63,616 bases of DNA, from assembly GCA_903887275.1 (NCBI GenBank), contig CAISPD010000151.1, positions 1-63,616 of the forward strand, read 5' to 3'. The translations under genes and the position numbers were made by a program. The notes under the pieces are model-generated. The model made no database searches. It saw nothing but the letters and a program-made list of their open reading frames with translations, and was not told the DNA's origin. Below are positions 18,194-27,326 of this stretch, piece by piece. How positions within the stretch are numbered: position 1 is the stretch's first letter; the number at the start of each line of letters is the position of its first letter. The stretch is from an uncultured Mucilaginibacter sp. GTDB taxonomy: Bacteria; Bacteroidota; Bacteroidia; Sphingobacteriales; Sphingobacteriaceae.

Positions 18194-19699
18194 ATGGAAC
18201 AGTTTATTTTGGCGCTCGACCAGGGTACCACCAGTTCACGCGCTATTGTTTTTGATCATCAGGGACAGATCAGATCGGTTGCCCAGAAAGAATTTACACA
18301 GATTTTCCCACAGCCCGGATGGGTTGAACATGACCCGAATGAAATATGGTCCTCACAGGCAAGCGTGGCCGCTGAGGCTACTGTAAAAATGGGTATCAAT
18401 GGTTCTCAGATCAAAGCCATTGGTATCACCAATCAACGGGAAACAACTATTGTTTGGGATCGAAATACAGGCGAGCCAGTGTACAATGCCATCGTATGGC
18501 AGGACCGCCGGACGGCATCATTTTGCGATGATTTGAAACAAGCAGGTTTCGCCGGGCAGATCCGTTCCAAAACAGGATTAGTGATCGATGCTTATTTTTC
18601 CGGCTCTAAAATTAGGTGGATATTAGACAATGTGTCTGGCGCCAGGGCAAAAGCCGAAGCAGGTGAATTAGCATTCGGAACTGTAGATAGTTGGTTGGTT
18701 TGGAAATTTACGCGTGGCGCAGTTCATGCTACCGATGTAACCAACGCCGGCCGTACCATGCTTTTCAACATCCGCACACTTGAATGGGATCAGGATTTGC
18801 TGGATATTTTTGGCATCCCCAAAAGTATGCTGCCCGAAGTAAAGCAGAGCAGTGAGATCTATGGAGAAACAGCTACCACTATTTTTGCTTCAAAAATACC
18901 TATTGCAGGGATTGCCGGCGATCAGCATGCAGCGCTTTTCGGGCAGATGTGTATTGGTAATGGTATGGTTAAAAATACCTATGGTACCGGATGTTTTATG
19001 CTGATGAATATCGGCGAGCATTTTATCGAATCAAAAAACAACCTGCTGACTACAAGTGCTTGGAAACGTGCAGGGAAAACACTCTATGCCTTTGAAGGCA
19101 GTATTTTTATAGCTGGAGCCGTAGTACAATGGCTGCGCGACGGGCTTGGTGTGATCAAAAGTTCGGCCGATGTAGAGAAGCTGGCCCTGAGTGTATCCGA
19201 TACTGGTGGCGTTTATTTTGTCCCGGCTTTTGCCGGACTAGGTGCACCCTACTGGGACCCTGAAGCCAGGGGAACGCTGGTGGGCATTACCCGGGGAACT
19301 ACATCCGGGCATATAGCGCGGGCTGCCTTACAGTCTATTGCTTACCAAACGATGGATGTGTTAAAAGCGATGGAGGCTGATGCCGGTCTGCCGATCAGCG
19401 AATTAAGGGTAGATGGCGGAGCTACGGCCAACAACCTGCTGATGCAGTTCCAGGCTAACTTATTAGGCTGCAAGGTAATCAGGCCCAACGTTGTAGAAAC
19501 TACAGCATTAGGCGCTGCCTACCTGGCTGGCCTCGCTGTAGGTTTCTGGAGCAGTGAGGACGAGATCAAAGGACTTTGGCAAGCCGAAAAGGAATTTGTT
19601 CCGGCAGGTGATCAGGAAAAAATAAGCGCTGGTGTTCATGCCTGGAAAAGAGCAGTTACAGCAGCACAAAGCTGGAGCGCTTTTGAACAAAATGAATAG
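18194..19699 (+). CDS. glpK: glycerol kinase
   Basis: ATP-dependent phosphorylation of glycerol to sn-glycerol-3-phosphate, trapping substrate brought in by GlpF and feeding GlpD. The 501 residues are the standard FGGY kinase length. The N-terminal phosphate loop [12 protein letters not shown] (7-18), the conserved VWQDRR segment (about 101-106) and the C-terminal adenosine motif [10 protein letters not shown] (about 410-419) are intact. The downstream glpF begins 33 bp later, supporting a single operon. Confidence 0.98.
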   Translation: MEQFILALDQGTTSSRAIVFDHQGQIRSVAQKEFTQIFPQPGWVEHDPNEIWSSQASVAAEATVKMGINGSQIKAIGITNQRETTIVWDRNTGEPVYNAIVWQDRRTASFCDDLKQAGFAGQIRSKTGLVIDAYFSGSKIRWILDNVSGARAKAEAGELAFGTVDSWLVWKFTRGAVHATDVTNAGRTMLFNIRTLEWDQDLLDIFGIPKSMLPEVKQSSEIYGETATTIFASKIPIAGIAGDQHAALFGQMCIGNGMVKNTYGTGCFMLMNIGEHFIESKNNLLTTSAWKRAGKTLYAFEGSIFIAGAVVQWLRDGLGVIKSSADVEKLALSVSDTGGVYFVPAFAGLGAPYWDPEARGTLVGITRGTTSGHIARAALQSIAYQTMDVLKAMEADAGLPISELRVDGGATANNLLMQFQANLLGCKVIRPNVVETTALGAAYLAGLAVGFWSSEDEIKGLWQAEKEFVPAGDQEKISAGVHAWKRAVTAAQSWSAFEQNE

Positions 19700-19732
19700 A
19701 TATTCAATTAAAATAGAAAACACTAAATCACA

Positions 19733-20461
19733 ATGACCCCTTTTTTAGCTGAACTGATTGGCACTGCACTTTTGATCCTCCTGGGAGGCGGTGTGGTTGC
19801 AAATGTTTTATTAACGGATACCAAAGGTAACAACAGCGGCTGGCTGGTAATTACTACTGCCTGGGGGCTTGCCGTTTTTGTTGGTATTACCGTTGCCGGT
19901 CCTTACAGCGGAGCTCACCTTAATCCTGCTGTTACCGTTGGTTTGGCAATTGCCGGTAAATTTGCCTGGGCCGATGCACCCGCCTATATACTTGCTCAAA
20001 TGCTGGGCGCTTTCATTGGTTCGTTTTTAGTGTGGGCCATGTATTACAACCATTTCCAGCGAACTAATGATCCAGGTTCGGTGCTGGCCGTTTTTTGTAC
20101 GGGTCCGGCATTGCGGAATTATGCTTCAAATATTATTAGTGAGATCATTGGTGCGTTTGTTTTGGTTTTCGTGGTATTTTATGTCACTAAAGGCGAGATC
20201 ATTGCAACTAAAACACCCATAGGTCTGGGGTCGGTAGGCGCTTTGCCGGTAGCTTTTCTGGTTTGGGTGATCGGGCTTTCTTTAGGTGGTACTACAGGTT
20301 ATGCCATTAACCCCGCCCGCGACCTTGGTCCGCGTATCATGCACGCGCTGCTGCCTATCAAAAGCAAAGGGACGAGCGACTGGGCCTATGCCTGGATACC
20401 CGTTATTGGGCCCTTGGTCGGTGCTGCCCTGGCGGCTTTGCTATACCTTGGCCTGCAATAA
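19733..20461 (+). CDS. glpF: glycerol uptake facilitator (aquaglyceroporin)
   Basis: MIP-family channel of 242 residues for passive entry of glycerol across the inner membrane. Both pore NPA motifs are present: HLNPAVTVG (about 62-70) and AINPARDLGPR (about 184-194); the Asp after the second NPA arginine (PARD) is the glycerol-channel type rather than the water-specific type. Six membrane helices are visible. Last gene of the glycerol operon; I see no clear terminator after it. Confidence 0.96.
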   Translation: MTPFLAELIGTALLILLGGGVVANVLLTDTKGNNSGWLVITTAWGLAVFVGITVAGPYSGAHLNPAVTVGLAIAGKFAWADAPAYILAQMLGAFIGSFLVWAMYYNHFQRTNDPGSVLAVFCTGPALRNYASNIISEIIGAFVLVFVVFYVTKGEIIATKTPIGLGSVGALPVAFLVWVIGLSLGGTTGYAINPARDLGPRIMHALLPIKSKGTSDWAYAWIPVIGPLVGAALAALLYLGLQ

Positions 20462-20692
20462 TCGCTTGTTTTTCATGTATCAGGGACACCGTGACAGCAC
20501 GGATTCTGCTGCGTATAATTACGTGAAATGCCCCGGCGCTTTACCTGTCTGTTGAAATGAAGTGCATTGTAAATCAATAATTTACAATTTGTACATGCGT
20601 ATAGGCTCATCCTTATTGCTGGTTGCGAGGTTTATTAAGCAGCCCGTAAACCCTATTTTTACCGGATAAACCATCACGCATTTATTTAAAAC

Positions 20693-21178
20693 ATGGAAAC
20701 CAGCAAAAGAACGCCGATCACCGGAAAAGAAGGGGCAGAAATAGACCTTTCAGTGGCCGCCGAATGGACAAAAAATCATCGCGAACGTAATACCTATGGG
20801 TCAATATCTCAATTTTTCGGGAACGAAATTTTACTACGCCTGCTGCAGCAGCCGGGTAGCATGGGTATACGGATTTACTATGCCAACAGTCATAAATTAA
20901 ATGGCTGGCAGAAATTTATATTTTCGATCGCTAATTTTTTAAAAAAGACCGTAGCCGGAGCTGCAGGCGAAGATCATTTTATCCTGGTAGGAGTAAATGC
21001 ACAGGGACTCGACCAATTACCGACGGATGTTAAAGCGGCAGCCCAACCACAGGTAATTACTGCTAACACCTCTACCTCGGGCAGCAGTGGTACGCAAAAT
21101 ATCGTAGTTGAGCAGGCCCATCCATGCCCGGGTTCAGCAAATTGCCCTCAGAACGTTTTAACCGGCAGCGGAAGTTAA
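20693..21178 (+). CDS. unknown protein upstream of a membrane sensor module
   Basis: A 161-residue cytoplasmic-looking protein with no signal or membrane helix. The middle, about 55-100 (GSMGIRIYYANS through GEDHFILVGVNAQG), resembles a segment seen in many Bacteroidota hypothetical proteins. The C-terminus is Ser/Gly/Thr-rich and carries a CPGSANC cysteine pair that might bind metal. It is followed after 13 bp by a membrane-protein gene and then a histidine kinase and response regulator, so it may be an accessory or input component (inference). Confidence 0.7.
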   Translation: METSKRTPITGKEGAEIDLSVAAEWTKNHRERNTYGSISQFFGNEILLRLLQQPGSMGIRIYYANSHKLNGWQKFIFSIANFLKKTVAGAAGEDHFILVGVNAQGLDQLPTDVKAAAQPQVITANTSTSGSSGTQNIVVEQAHPCPGSANCPQNVLTGSGS

Positions 21179-21191
21179 ATGTTGTTCTGTT

Positions 21192-21821
21192 ATGAGCAAG
21201 GAGGCATTATTTGATATCTTATCATCGATATCCGGGTTAATTCCGCTAATAGCCTTTGCTTATAATTTCCAAAATCTCGACCGAATATTTAAGCTGATAG
21301 GCCTTTTTTTTATTATAGCAGCATTATCTGATCTGCTGCAATGGCTTTTACCCTATTGGCATTTTTCAAATATTTGGGTTGTACACATTTTTGTTATCAT
21401 CAATATTATATTTTTCAGTGTTATTTATTATATGGCTTTTGTAAATAGCCTCCAGAAGAAAATCACACTGATTCTTTCGGGTCTTGCATTAGTGTTGGGG
21501 CTATATTCCTGTAAAGATATTTTTGACTATCCTACTGTTTCCAATACGGCCTCAAGTATCGTTTTTATAGTTCTTGCGCTTCTTTTTTTCTTTCAGCTGC
21601 TAACGCGGCAGGAATTTGTCCATATCGAGAAGCAGGGTTTCTTTTGGTTCAATGCTTCAGTACTCTTTTATTTTTCCATCAATATTTTTCTGTTTATGCT
21701 CATCGCGATGATACCCCTGCTCGAGCGGCCCTCGTATTATATTATTAATAACATTACCAATATTATCGCTAACTTGTTATTCACAATCGCATTACTTTGC
21801 CGTCCCCAGAAAGCAACATAA
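21192..21821 (+). CDS. multi-pass membrane protein, unknown
   Basis: A 209-residue protein with about seven predicted membrane helices filling most of its length and a very short basic C-terminus. No family recognised. Its last 25 bp overlap the start of the histidine kinase gene, which argues for translational coupling and for a role as membrane sensor or partner of that kinase (inference). Confidence 0.75.
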   Translation: MSKEALFDILSSISGLIPLIAFAYNFQNLDRIFKLIGLFFIIAALSDLLQWLLPYWHFSNIWVVHIFVIINIIFFSVIYYMAFVNSLQKKITLILSGLALVLGLYSCKDIFDYPTVSNTASSIVFIVLALLFFFQLLTRQEFVHIEKQGFFWFNASVLFYFSINIFLFMLIAMIPLLERPSYYIINNITNIIANLLFTIALLCRPQKAT

Positions 21822-22579
21822 TACCTGTACTTATTATTGGAACGCTGGTAGTAGTGGTACTCATTACCGGTCTGTTTTTCTTTGTGATCATTTATCAGCG
21901 TAAAATGATCAAGAACCAGGTGGCGCTCAGACGACTGGAAGATGAGCGGCAACAGGAATTGCTAAAAGCTGTGATCGAAACCCAGGAAAGTGAACGTAAA
22001 CGCCTGGCGGAAGACTTGCATGACAGTGTTGGCCAGGTTTTGTCGGCCATTAAATTGAAGTTGCATAAACTGGATAAACAAAGCGATGGTAAGAACGAAA
22101 TGCTGGCAGATACCTGTAAATTGACTGACGAATGCATACAGGAGATACGCAATATCATCCATAATGTATTACCGCCGGTTTTAACAGATTTTGGATTGAT
22201 TGACGCACTGGAAGCTCTCTGTAATAAAATGAACAGCAATACCGCTATTCAGGTTGTATTCACCAAAAAGTTGTCGCCAGAGCGTTTTCCTTCAGCTATT
22301 GAGCTAACAGTTTATCGTATAGCCCAGGAGCTTTTTGGTAATGCAGTAAAGCATTCTGATGCAACGTCGATCCACGTGGAGCTATCTAAACATGGAAATG
22401 CTTTGATCATGAGTTTTCGCGATAATGGAAAAGGCTTTAACCTTGATGATGTGACCCAGGGGTTTGGAATAAAGAACCTGCATAGCAGGGTTCAACTTAT
22501 CAATGGGAAAATTGATATTTATTCAAAACCCCTTAGCGGAACTATAACTACAATTAATATCCCCCTGCCACGCGCTTAA
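21797..22579 (+). CDS. sensor histidine kinase (HisKA_3/NarX-like)
   Basis: A 260-residue kinase. One membrane helix at about 9-31 is followed directly by a coiled coil and the dimerisation domain ERKRLAEDLHDSVGQ with phospho-acceptor His75, then a HATPase_c domain with N box GNAVKH (Asn182) and G1 box DNGKGF (209-214). It has essentially no extracellular sensor, so input probably comes from the preceding membrane protein. The start is TTG at 21797, overlapping the previous gene by 25 bp; the next ATG would lose the membrane helix. It pairs with the NarL-type regulator 38 bp downstream. Confidence 0.93.
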   Translation: MPSPESNIIPVLIIGTLVVVVLITGLFFFVIIYQRKMIKNQVALRRLEDERQQELLKAVIETQESERKRLAEDLHDSVGQVLSAIKLKLHKLDKQSDGKNEMLADTCKLTDECIQEIRNIIHNVLPPVLTDFGLIDALEALCNKMNSNTAIQVVFTKKLSPERFPSAIELTVYRIAQELFGNAVKHSDATSIHVELSKHGNALIMSFRDNGKGFNLDDVTQGFGIKNLHSRVQLINGKIDIYSKPLSGTITTINIPLPRA

Positions 22580-22617
22580 ACATTTTAGTAATATATTTAT
22601 GCTGATTTTTTCTGTAT

Positions 22618-23268
22618 ATGAAACCGATAAAGCTAGCCATAGCCGACGACCATAAGATATTCAGGAATGGTTTGAAAGCCACACTGGAAGACTGTGCCGA
22701 CTTTAGCTTGATCATTGAGGCATCTAACGGTAAAGAACTCATAGGGCAACTGGCCAACCAGATACCTGATGTTATACTTATGGACATCAAAATGCCCGAA
22801 ATGGATGGTATGCAAACCACGGCCCATATCCGCCAGCATTATCAAGACATTAAAGTGCTTGCATTGTCGATGCATAACGAGGATAAATATATTGTTGATA
22901 TGATGAAGGCCGGTGCTTCAGGATATCTGCTCAAGAATGCCGAACCGGAAGAGATCATAGAGGCCATCAAAACAGTAAATCAAAAAGGTTTTTATTTTAA
23001 CGAACACCTTTCTGTTACGCTTATCAAACAATTGGTCGGACCGGGCCATAGTGAAGCTGCTCATCAGGCTGTAGAATTGAACGAACGCGAGATCGCAATA
23101 CTTCGATTGGTATGCCAGGAATGTTCGAACCAGGAAATTGCCGATAAAATATTCCTCAGTGTACGTACCGTTGAAGGTTATCGGGCCCGCCTTTTCGAAA
23201 AAACCGGCTCGAAGAACCTGGTTGGGCTGGTAATTTTTGCGATAAAACATGGAATTATCAGTGTCTGA
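22618..23268 (+). CDS. NarL/LuxR-type response regulator
   Basis: A 216-residue DNA-binding regulator. The receiver domain (1-122) carries acidic residues D10/D11, phospho-acceptor Asp56 (VILMDIKMP) and a conserved Lys near 105. The LuxR helix-turn-helix spans about 150-212 (LNEREIAIL, IADKIFLSVRTVEGYRARL). It is the cognate output of the upstream HisKA_3 kinase. Targets are unknown. Confidence 0.95.
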   Translation: MKPIKLAIADDHKIFRNGLKATLEDCADFSLIIEASNGKELIGQLANQIPDVILMDIKMPEMDGMQTTAHIRQHYQDIKVLALSMHNEDKYIVDMMKAGASGYLLKNAEPEEIIEAIKTVNQKGFYFNEHLSVTLIKQLVGPGHSEAAHQAVELNEREIAILRLVCQECSNQEIADKIFLSVRTVEGYRARLFEKTGSKNLVGLVIFAIKHGIISV

Positions 23269-23269
23269 T

Positions 23270-23450
23270 ATTGAATTCGAAATTCGCAATGCCAATTTCG
23301 AAGTGATTTTTTAAAACCAGGATCTGATACATTCATTCCGCATTTGACATTCCGGCCTCCGCATTTTTTTCATTCCGCATTTGACATTCCGCCCTCCGCA
23401 TTTTTTTCATTCCGCATTTGGCATTTCGACTTTCGCATTTATTCACTTCG
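23270..23450. repeat. degenerate word array with 37-bp tandem repeat (locus 2)
   Basis: Units beginning CATTCCGCATTTG start at 23334, 23371 and 23408, exactly 37 bp apart; the third is diverged. To the left, 23273-23305 holds similar words in reverse complement (AATTCGCAATGCCAATTTCG), making an array-spacer-inverted array. The 17-mer CGCATTTGGCATTTCGA (23413-23429) recurs at 27281-27297. The repeat ends right at the csaA promoter box. Confidence 0.7.
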
Positions 23451-23453
23451 CAT

Positions 23454-23461
23454 TACCTTTG
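23454..23461 (+). promoter_or_regulatory. -7 promoter box of csaA, almost abutting the start codon
   Basis: TACCTTTG matches TAnnTTTG perfectly and lies 4 bp before the ATG at 23466, so transcription would begin at or next to the start codon. The panD gene has the identical TACCTTTG-N4-ATG layout. No clear -33 element is visible. Confidence 0.45.
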
Positions 23462-23465
23462 TTTC

Positions 23466-23801
23466 ATGGAAACCATCACCTGGCATGATTTTGAAAAAGT
23501 AGAGCTGCGTGTTGGTACGATACTGGAGGTAGCTGATTTCCCGGAAGCACGTAAACCCGCTTTTAAGGTTAAAGTTGATTTTGGCCCCTTTGGCATCAAA
23601 CAATCGAGCGCGCAGATCACTAAACATTATACCCGAGAGCAATTGGTAGGCAGGCAGATCGTTGGAGTGATCAATTTCCCCAAAAAGCAAATTGCTACTT
23701 TTATGTCGGAATTCCTGGTAACCGGCTTTGCCGATGAAAATGGCGATATTGTCCTGGCTTCTGTAGAACAAAAAGTACCTAATGGCAGTAAACTAATCTG
23801 A
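23466..23801 (+). CDS. csaA: CsaA-like tRNA-binding protein
   Basis: A 111-residue protein made of the EMAP/CsaA oligonucleotide-binding fold. Signature segments are [11 protein letters not shown] (about 8-18), [11 protein letters not shown] and [24 protein letters not shown]-type residues in the second half. CsaA binds tRNA and has been reported as an export-related chaperone in Bacillus; the physiological role is unsettled. I chose the ATG at 23466 because the conserved domain starts right after it. Its stop overlaps the next ATG by 1 bp (TGATG), coupling it to tadA. Confidence 0.93.
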   Translation: METITWHDFEKVELRVGTILEVADFPEARKPAFKVKVDFGPFGIKQSSAQITKHYTREQLVGRQIVGVINFPKKQIATFMSEFLVTGFADENGDIVLASVEQKVPNGSKLI

Positions 23802-24271
23802 TGCGCTACTATACTTTCGGCGATGAGCCTACAATTTCACCCGACGATTTTTTTATGGCCGAAGCGCTTAAAGAAGCAAACCTTGCCCTCGCCGAGGACG
23901 AGATCCCCATAGGCGCTATCGTAGTTTGTAAAGGCAAGATCATTGGCAGAGGACATAATTTGACCGAACGGTTAAACGATGTTTCAGCGCATGCCGAAAT
24001 ACAGGCTTTAACCGCAGCAGCCAATTTTTTGGGTGGCAAATATCTGCGCGACTGTACGCTTTACGTGACGCTCGAGCCCTGTGTAATGTGTGCCGGCGCC
24101 TCCTATTGGTTTCAGGTCAGCCAAATCGTATTTGGTGCCTATGATACACGTATGGGCTTTGGTCGCCTGAATCAAAAGATCACTCACCCCAAAACTATCA
24201 TCACAGGCGGTATCCGCGAAAACGAATGCGCTGAGCTGATCCGTAATTTTTTCAAAAAGAAGCGTGTTTAG
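23801..24271 (+). CDS. tadA: tRNA-specific adenosine deaminase
   Basis: Zinc deaminase converting A34 to inosine in the tRNA-Arg(ACG) anticodon. It has 156 residues. The active site HAE is at 64-66 with catalytic Glu66, and the zinc cysteines in PCVMC are Cys94 and Cys97. Gly-rich QIVFGAYDTRMGF, typical of TadA, follows. Translationally coupled to csaA through a 1-bp overlap, so two tRNA-related functions form one operon. Confidence 0.95.
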   Translation: MRYYTFGDEPTISPDDFFMAEALKEANLALAEDEIPIGAIVVCKGKIIGRGHNLTERLNDVSAHAEIQALTAAANFLGGKYLRDCTLYVTLEPCVMCAGASYWFQVSQIVFGAYDTRMGFGRLNQKITHPKTIITGGIRENECAELIRNFFKKKRV

Positions 24272-24365
24272 ATGATAGTCCATGGTCCATAGTCTATAGC
24301 CCAATGCCTAATCCCAATGCCTAATGTCCAATCCCTGGTGCCCAATGCCAATAACCCAATCCCCA
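24272..24365. repeat. degenerate word array (locus 3)
   Basis: Short repeated words such as CCATAGTC, CCCAATGCCTAAT and CCAATCCC fill the spacer between tadA and sodB. The 18-mer CAATGCCTAATGTCCAAT (24315-24332) matches the reverse complement of 50229-50246 at 17 of 18 positions. Only one orientation is present here. It carries no coding frame. Confidence 0.6.
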
Positions 24366-24411
24366 ACAAAAAAGTTGACATTTAATAGAACAAAAGTGAT
24401 TTACATACCTT

Positions 24412-24419
24412 TATATTTG
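24412..24419 (+). promoter_or_regulatory. candidate -7 box of sodB
   Basis: TATATTTG is a perfect TAnnTTTG match 35 bp upstream of the sodB ATG, giving a leader of about 29 nt. The -33 element is not obvious. Confidence 0.45.
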
Positions 24420-24454
24420 TGACAAACGATTCATCAACATTAAAATAGTTCATT

Positions 24455-25066
24455 ATGGCATTTACACTACCGGCGTTGGCATACGCTACCGACGCTTTAG
24501 AACCTCATATCGACAAAACAACGATGGAGATTCACCACGGAAAGCACCACCAGGCCTATGTTACCAATTTAAACAAGGCACTTGAGGGGAAACCTGAGGC
24601 TGAAAGCAGCATCGAAGATATTATTAAAAATATCTCAAAATTTCCACCAGCTGTACGTAATAACGGTGGCGGTCACTTTAACCATACTTTGTTCTGGACA
24701 TTGCTTTCACCAAGTGGTGGCGGCGAACCTGCCGGTGCACTCGGTGCTGCAATAACCAGTACCTTCGGATCATTTGCTGATTTTAAAACCAAACTTTCTG
24801 AAGCTGGTGCTACCCGCTTTGGTTCTGGTTGGGCATGGCTTATTGTAACCGCTGATAAAAAATTGGCTATTACTTCATCTCCTAATCAGGATAACCCTTT
24901 GATGGATATTGCCGAAGTAAAAGGCACGCCAATTTTAGGTATCGACGTATGGGAACATGCTTATTACCTGAAATACCAGAACCGTCGTCCTGAATACCTG
25001 GCCGCAATCTGGAGCGTGATCAATTGGAGCCATGTTGCTGAGCTTTATGCAAAAGCAATTGCTTAA
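24455..25066 (+). CDS. sodB: superoxide dismutase (Fe/Mn)
   Basis: Dismutates superoxide to oxygen and hydrogen peroxide in the cytoplasm. The 203 residues are full length. All four metal ligands are visible: His27, His77, Asp164 and His168 (DVWEHAYY). I cannot say from sequence which metal is used; many Bacteroidota enzymes are cambialistic, so the symbol is provisional. It stands as a single gene with its own promoter box and terminator, in a neighbourhood that includes an OxyR-type peroxide regulator. Confidence 0.95.
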   Translation: MAFTLPALAYATDALEPHIDKTTMEIHHGKHHQAYVTNLNKALEGKPEAESSIEDIIKNISKFPPAVRNNGGGHFNHTLFWTLLSPSGGGEPAGALGAAITSTFGSFADFKTKLSEAGATRFGSGWAWLIVTADKKLAITSSPNQDNPLMDIAEVKGTPILGIDVWEHAYYLKYQNRRPEYLAAIWSVINWSHVAELYAKAIA

Positions 25067-25088
25067 TCGACACTATTAAAATACTATG

Positions 25089-25119
25089 ACGGCAGGATCA
25101 ACCATTCTGCCGTTTTTTT
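25089..25119 (+). terminator. terminator of sodB
   Basis: ACGGCAG (25089-25095) and CTGCCGT (25107-25113) form a 7-bp stem with an 11-nt loop, followed by seven T. Confidence 0.85.
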
Positions 25120-25135
25120 ATGCGTAATAAATTTT

Positions 25136-26131
25136 ATGAAAGCCATTGTTTTAGCATCTGCCATTGATCCTATCGTTTACCAGGAGATCGAAAAGCCCCA
25201 TATTGCCGATGACGAAGTTTTAGTTAGCATCAAAGCCGCCGCGCTTAACCGGCGCGATTACTGGATAACTGTTGGTAAATATGCCGGGATAAAATATCCC
25301 TCGGTTTTAGGTTCGGATGGTGCCGGGGTGGTAGTAGGGGCTGGTTCGGCGGTCGACCAGCAATGGTTGCACAGAGATGTAATCATCAACCCCAGCAACA
25401 ATTGGGGCTCGAATGAAGACTTTCAGAGCAGCAACTTTACTATCCTTGGTTTGCCTGCACAAGGCACCCTGGCCGAATACGTAAAGGTTAAAGCAGAATA
25501 TCTACACTCTAAACCAGCGCATTTAAGCTGGGAGCAGGCTGCCGCGTTACCATTGGCTGGCCTCACTACTTTTCGCGCACTTTTTACTAAGGGGAAAGCA
25601 AAAGCGGGTAATAAAATACTGGTGACTGGTGTTGGGGGCGGTACGGGTGTATTTACCTTGCAATGGGCAGTAGCGGCGGGATGTGAGGTATATGTTACCT
25701 CTGGTTCGGATGCTAAATTGGAGCTGGCAATGTCGCTGGGGGCGAAAGGCGGAGTAAATTATCACTCGTCCGATTGGGCCGGGCAACTTGGTAAAATAGC
25801 AGGTGGTTTTGATGTTATAATTGATAGCGCTTTAGGTGACGAGTTTGATAAACTGCTCGATCTGGCAAGCCCAGGCGGCCGTTTAGTTTTTTTCGGAGGC
25901 ACTGCGGGCAATATACCCCCACTAAATGGTCGAAAGATATTCTGGAAGCAACTGCAGATTATGGGTACAACTATGGGCTCGCCGGGTGACTTTGAGAGAA
26001 TGTTGACCTTTATTGATCAACATAAAGTGGTGCCGGTAGTTGATGAAGTCTTTCCTTTCAATGAGGCCAAAGCTGCTTTTGAGAAATTAGCTGATTCATC
26101 GCAGTTCGGTAAGATCGTACTTAAACCCTGA
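25136..26131 (+). CDS. zinc-binding-type MDR oxidoreductase (quinone oxidoreductase-like)
   Basis: NAD(P)H-dependent medium-chain dehydrogenase of 331 residues. The GroES-like N-terminal domain carries LNRRDYW about 36-42 and GSDGAGVV about 58-65. The Rossmann domain contains TGVGGGTGVFTLQ about 163-175, a variant of the quinone-oxidoreductase GxGGVG motif. The catalytic zinc ligands of alcohol dehydrogenases are not apparent, fitting a quinone or enone reductase. Substrate unknown. The next gene, a flavin/Fe-S reductase, starts 5 bp after its stop. Confidence 0.88.
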   Translation: MKAIVLASAIDPIVYQEIEKPHIADDEVLVSIKAAALNRRDYWITVGKYAGIKYPSVLGSDGAGVVVGAGSAVDQQWLHRDVIINPSNNWGSNEDFQSSNFTILGLPAQGTLAEYVKVKAEYLHSKPAHLSWEQAAALPLAGLTTFRALFTKGKAKAGNKILVTGVGGGTGVFTLQWAVAAGCEVYVTSGSDAKLELAMSLGAKGGVNYHSSDWAGQLGKIAGGFDVIIDSALGDEFDKLLDLASPGGRLVFFGGTAGNIPPLNGRKIFWKQLQIMGTTMGSPGDFERMLTFIDQHKVVPVVDEVFPFNEAKAAFEKLADSSQFGKIVLKP

Positions 26132-26136
26132 CGCTT

Positions 26137-27147
26137 ATGCTTCAGTTACGTATCGAAGGGATAAAATGGGAAACTGCTGATACCGCAACTTTTTATTTAA
26201 AAGATGTTGGGGGTAAACCGGTGATATACAAGGCGGGGCAATTTATAACACTGGTTTTTAAGCATCACGAGCAGGAAATACGTCGTTCTTATTCTTTGAG
26301 TTCGGCACCGGGGGAAGAATTGCTTTCGGTTACCATCAAGCGGATCGCAAACGGCGAGATATCGCGCTATATGCTCAGCAAATTAAAGATAGGCGATACT
26401 TTAACAGCAGTTGAGCCTGCTGGCCGCTTTACATTCAAATACCAGCAATTAAAAGCCGACTTGTTTTTATTTGCCGCAGGCACCGGAATTACTCCTGTTT
26501 TTGCTATGATAAAAGACCGACTTTCAAATCTGGGGCATAGTAAGTTAACCCTGTTTTATAGCAGTAACAATACGGAAGTATTATTCCGTGAGCAATTGGA
26601 CGAACTGGCTGCAAAGTATCCTGAATATTTCTCTATCGTTTACCTGATCAGCAGCGAGGGGAAGCGCCTTAACAACCTGGGTATCGAAAGGCTGGTAAGA
26701 CAATACTTGCGTTTTAAACAGGAAGAAGCTGAATTTTACCTCTGTGGCCCGTTTTCTTATATGCGAATGGTAAAATTGACTTTGCTTTATCTTGGTATAG
26801 ATGCAAATAAGATCAGGACTGAAAACTTTGTGATCGACACAGTCAAAGTGCCTGAATCTTTGATCATGTATCCTCCCGGATTCGTTAAAATAATCTTGAA
26901 AGGTGAAACACATGATATTGCCACAGGTGAGAATCAGACGATCCTGCAGGCGGCACTCCAAAATGGTATCCAATTACCGTATAGTTGCAGGGTTGGTTCT
27001 TGTTCCACCTGCGCAGCAATATGTAAAAGTGGTAAAGTGGTAATGTCAGCCAACGAAGTATTAACTGACGAAGATTTAGATCAAGGTTATATATTAACAT
27101 GCACCGGCCATGTTATCGGCGATGGGGTGGAGATTACTTATAGTTAA
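26137..27147 (+). CDS. FAD/2Fe-2S oxidoreductase (PaaE-like ferredoxin-NAD(P)H reductase)
   Basis: A 336-residue electron-transfer protein in three parts: an FAD barrel with RRSYSLSS at 49-56, an NAD(P)-binding domain with AAGTGITP at 113-120 and CGPFSYM at about 203-209, and a C-terminal plant-type ferredoxin domain with cluster cysteines Cys284, Cys289, Cys292 and Cys322. The order matches phenylacetyl-CoA epoxidase reductase PaaE and related reductases. No other paa genes are present, so the partner is unknown. Probably co-transcribed with the upstream MDR oxidoreductase. Confidence 0.93.
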   Translation: MLQLRIEGIKWETADTATFYLKDVGGKPVIYKAGQFITLVFKHHEQEIRRSYSLSSAPGEELLSVTIKRIANGEISRYMLSKLKIGDTLTAVEPAGRFTFKYQQLKADLFLFAAGTGITPVFAMIKDRLSNLGHSKLTLFYSSNNTEVLFREQLDELAAKYPEYFSIVYLISSEGKRLNNLGIERLVRQYLRFKQEEAEFYLCGPFSYMRMVKLTLLYLGIDANKIRTENFVIDTVKVPESLIMYPPGFVKIILKGETHDIATGENQTILQAALQNGIQLPYSCRVGSCSTCAAICKSGKVVMSANEVLTDEDLDQGYILTCTGHVIGDGVEITYS

Positions 27148-27163
27148 CAGCGGTAGTTTATAA

Positions 27164-27325
27164 ATGCGGAGTACGAAATGTCAATTGCGAAGTGGTTTTT
27201 ATTTCGCCTTTGTTACTTGGCACTACAGTTTATTTCGAATATGGCATTTCGTACTTCGCATTATATCCCATTTCCCATATCGCATTTGGCATTTCGAACT
27301 CCGCATTCCACCCCACTCCGCATTA
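27164..27325. repeat. degenerate inverted word array (locus 4)
   Basis: The left block 27164-27193 (TGCGGAGTACGAAATG...) is mirrored by right-block words such as CATTTCGTACTTCGCATT (27244-27261), differing from an exact reverse complement at one position, and by further CGCATTTGGCATTTCGA words to 27325. It lies between convergent genes and touches the oxyR stop codon. The block explains several small plus-strand frames here that I reject as genes. Confidence 0.65.
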
Positions 27326-27326
27326 C

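Noticed and set aside
23334-23440. Regular 37-bp repeat as a possible CRISPR array
   Set aside because: The units abut directly with no unique spacers, only three units exist, and no cas genes are present.
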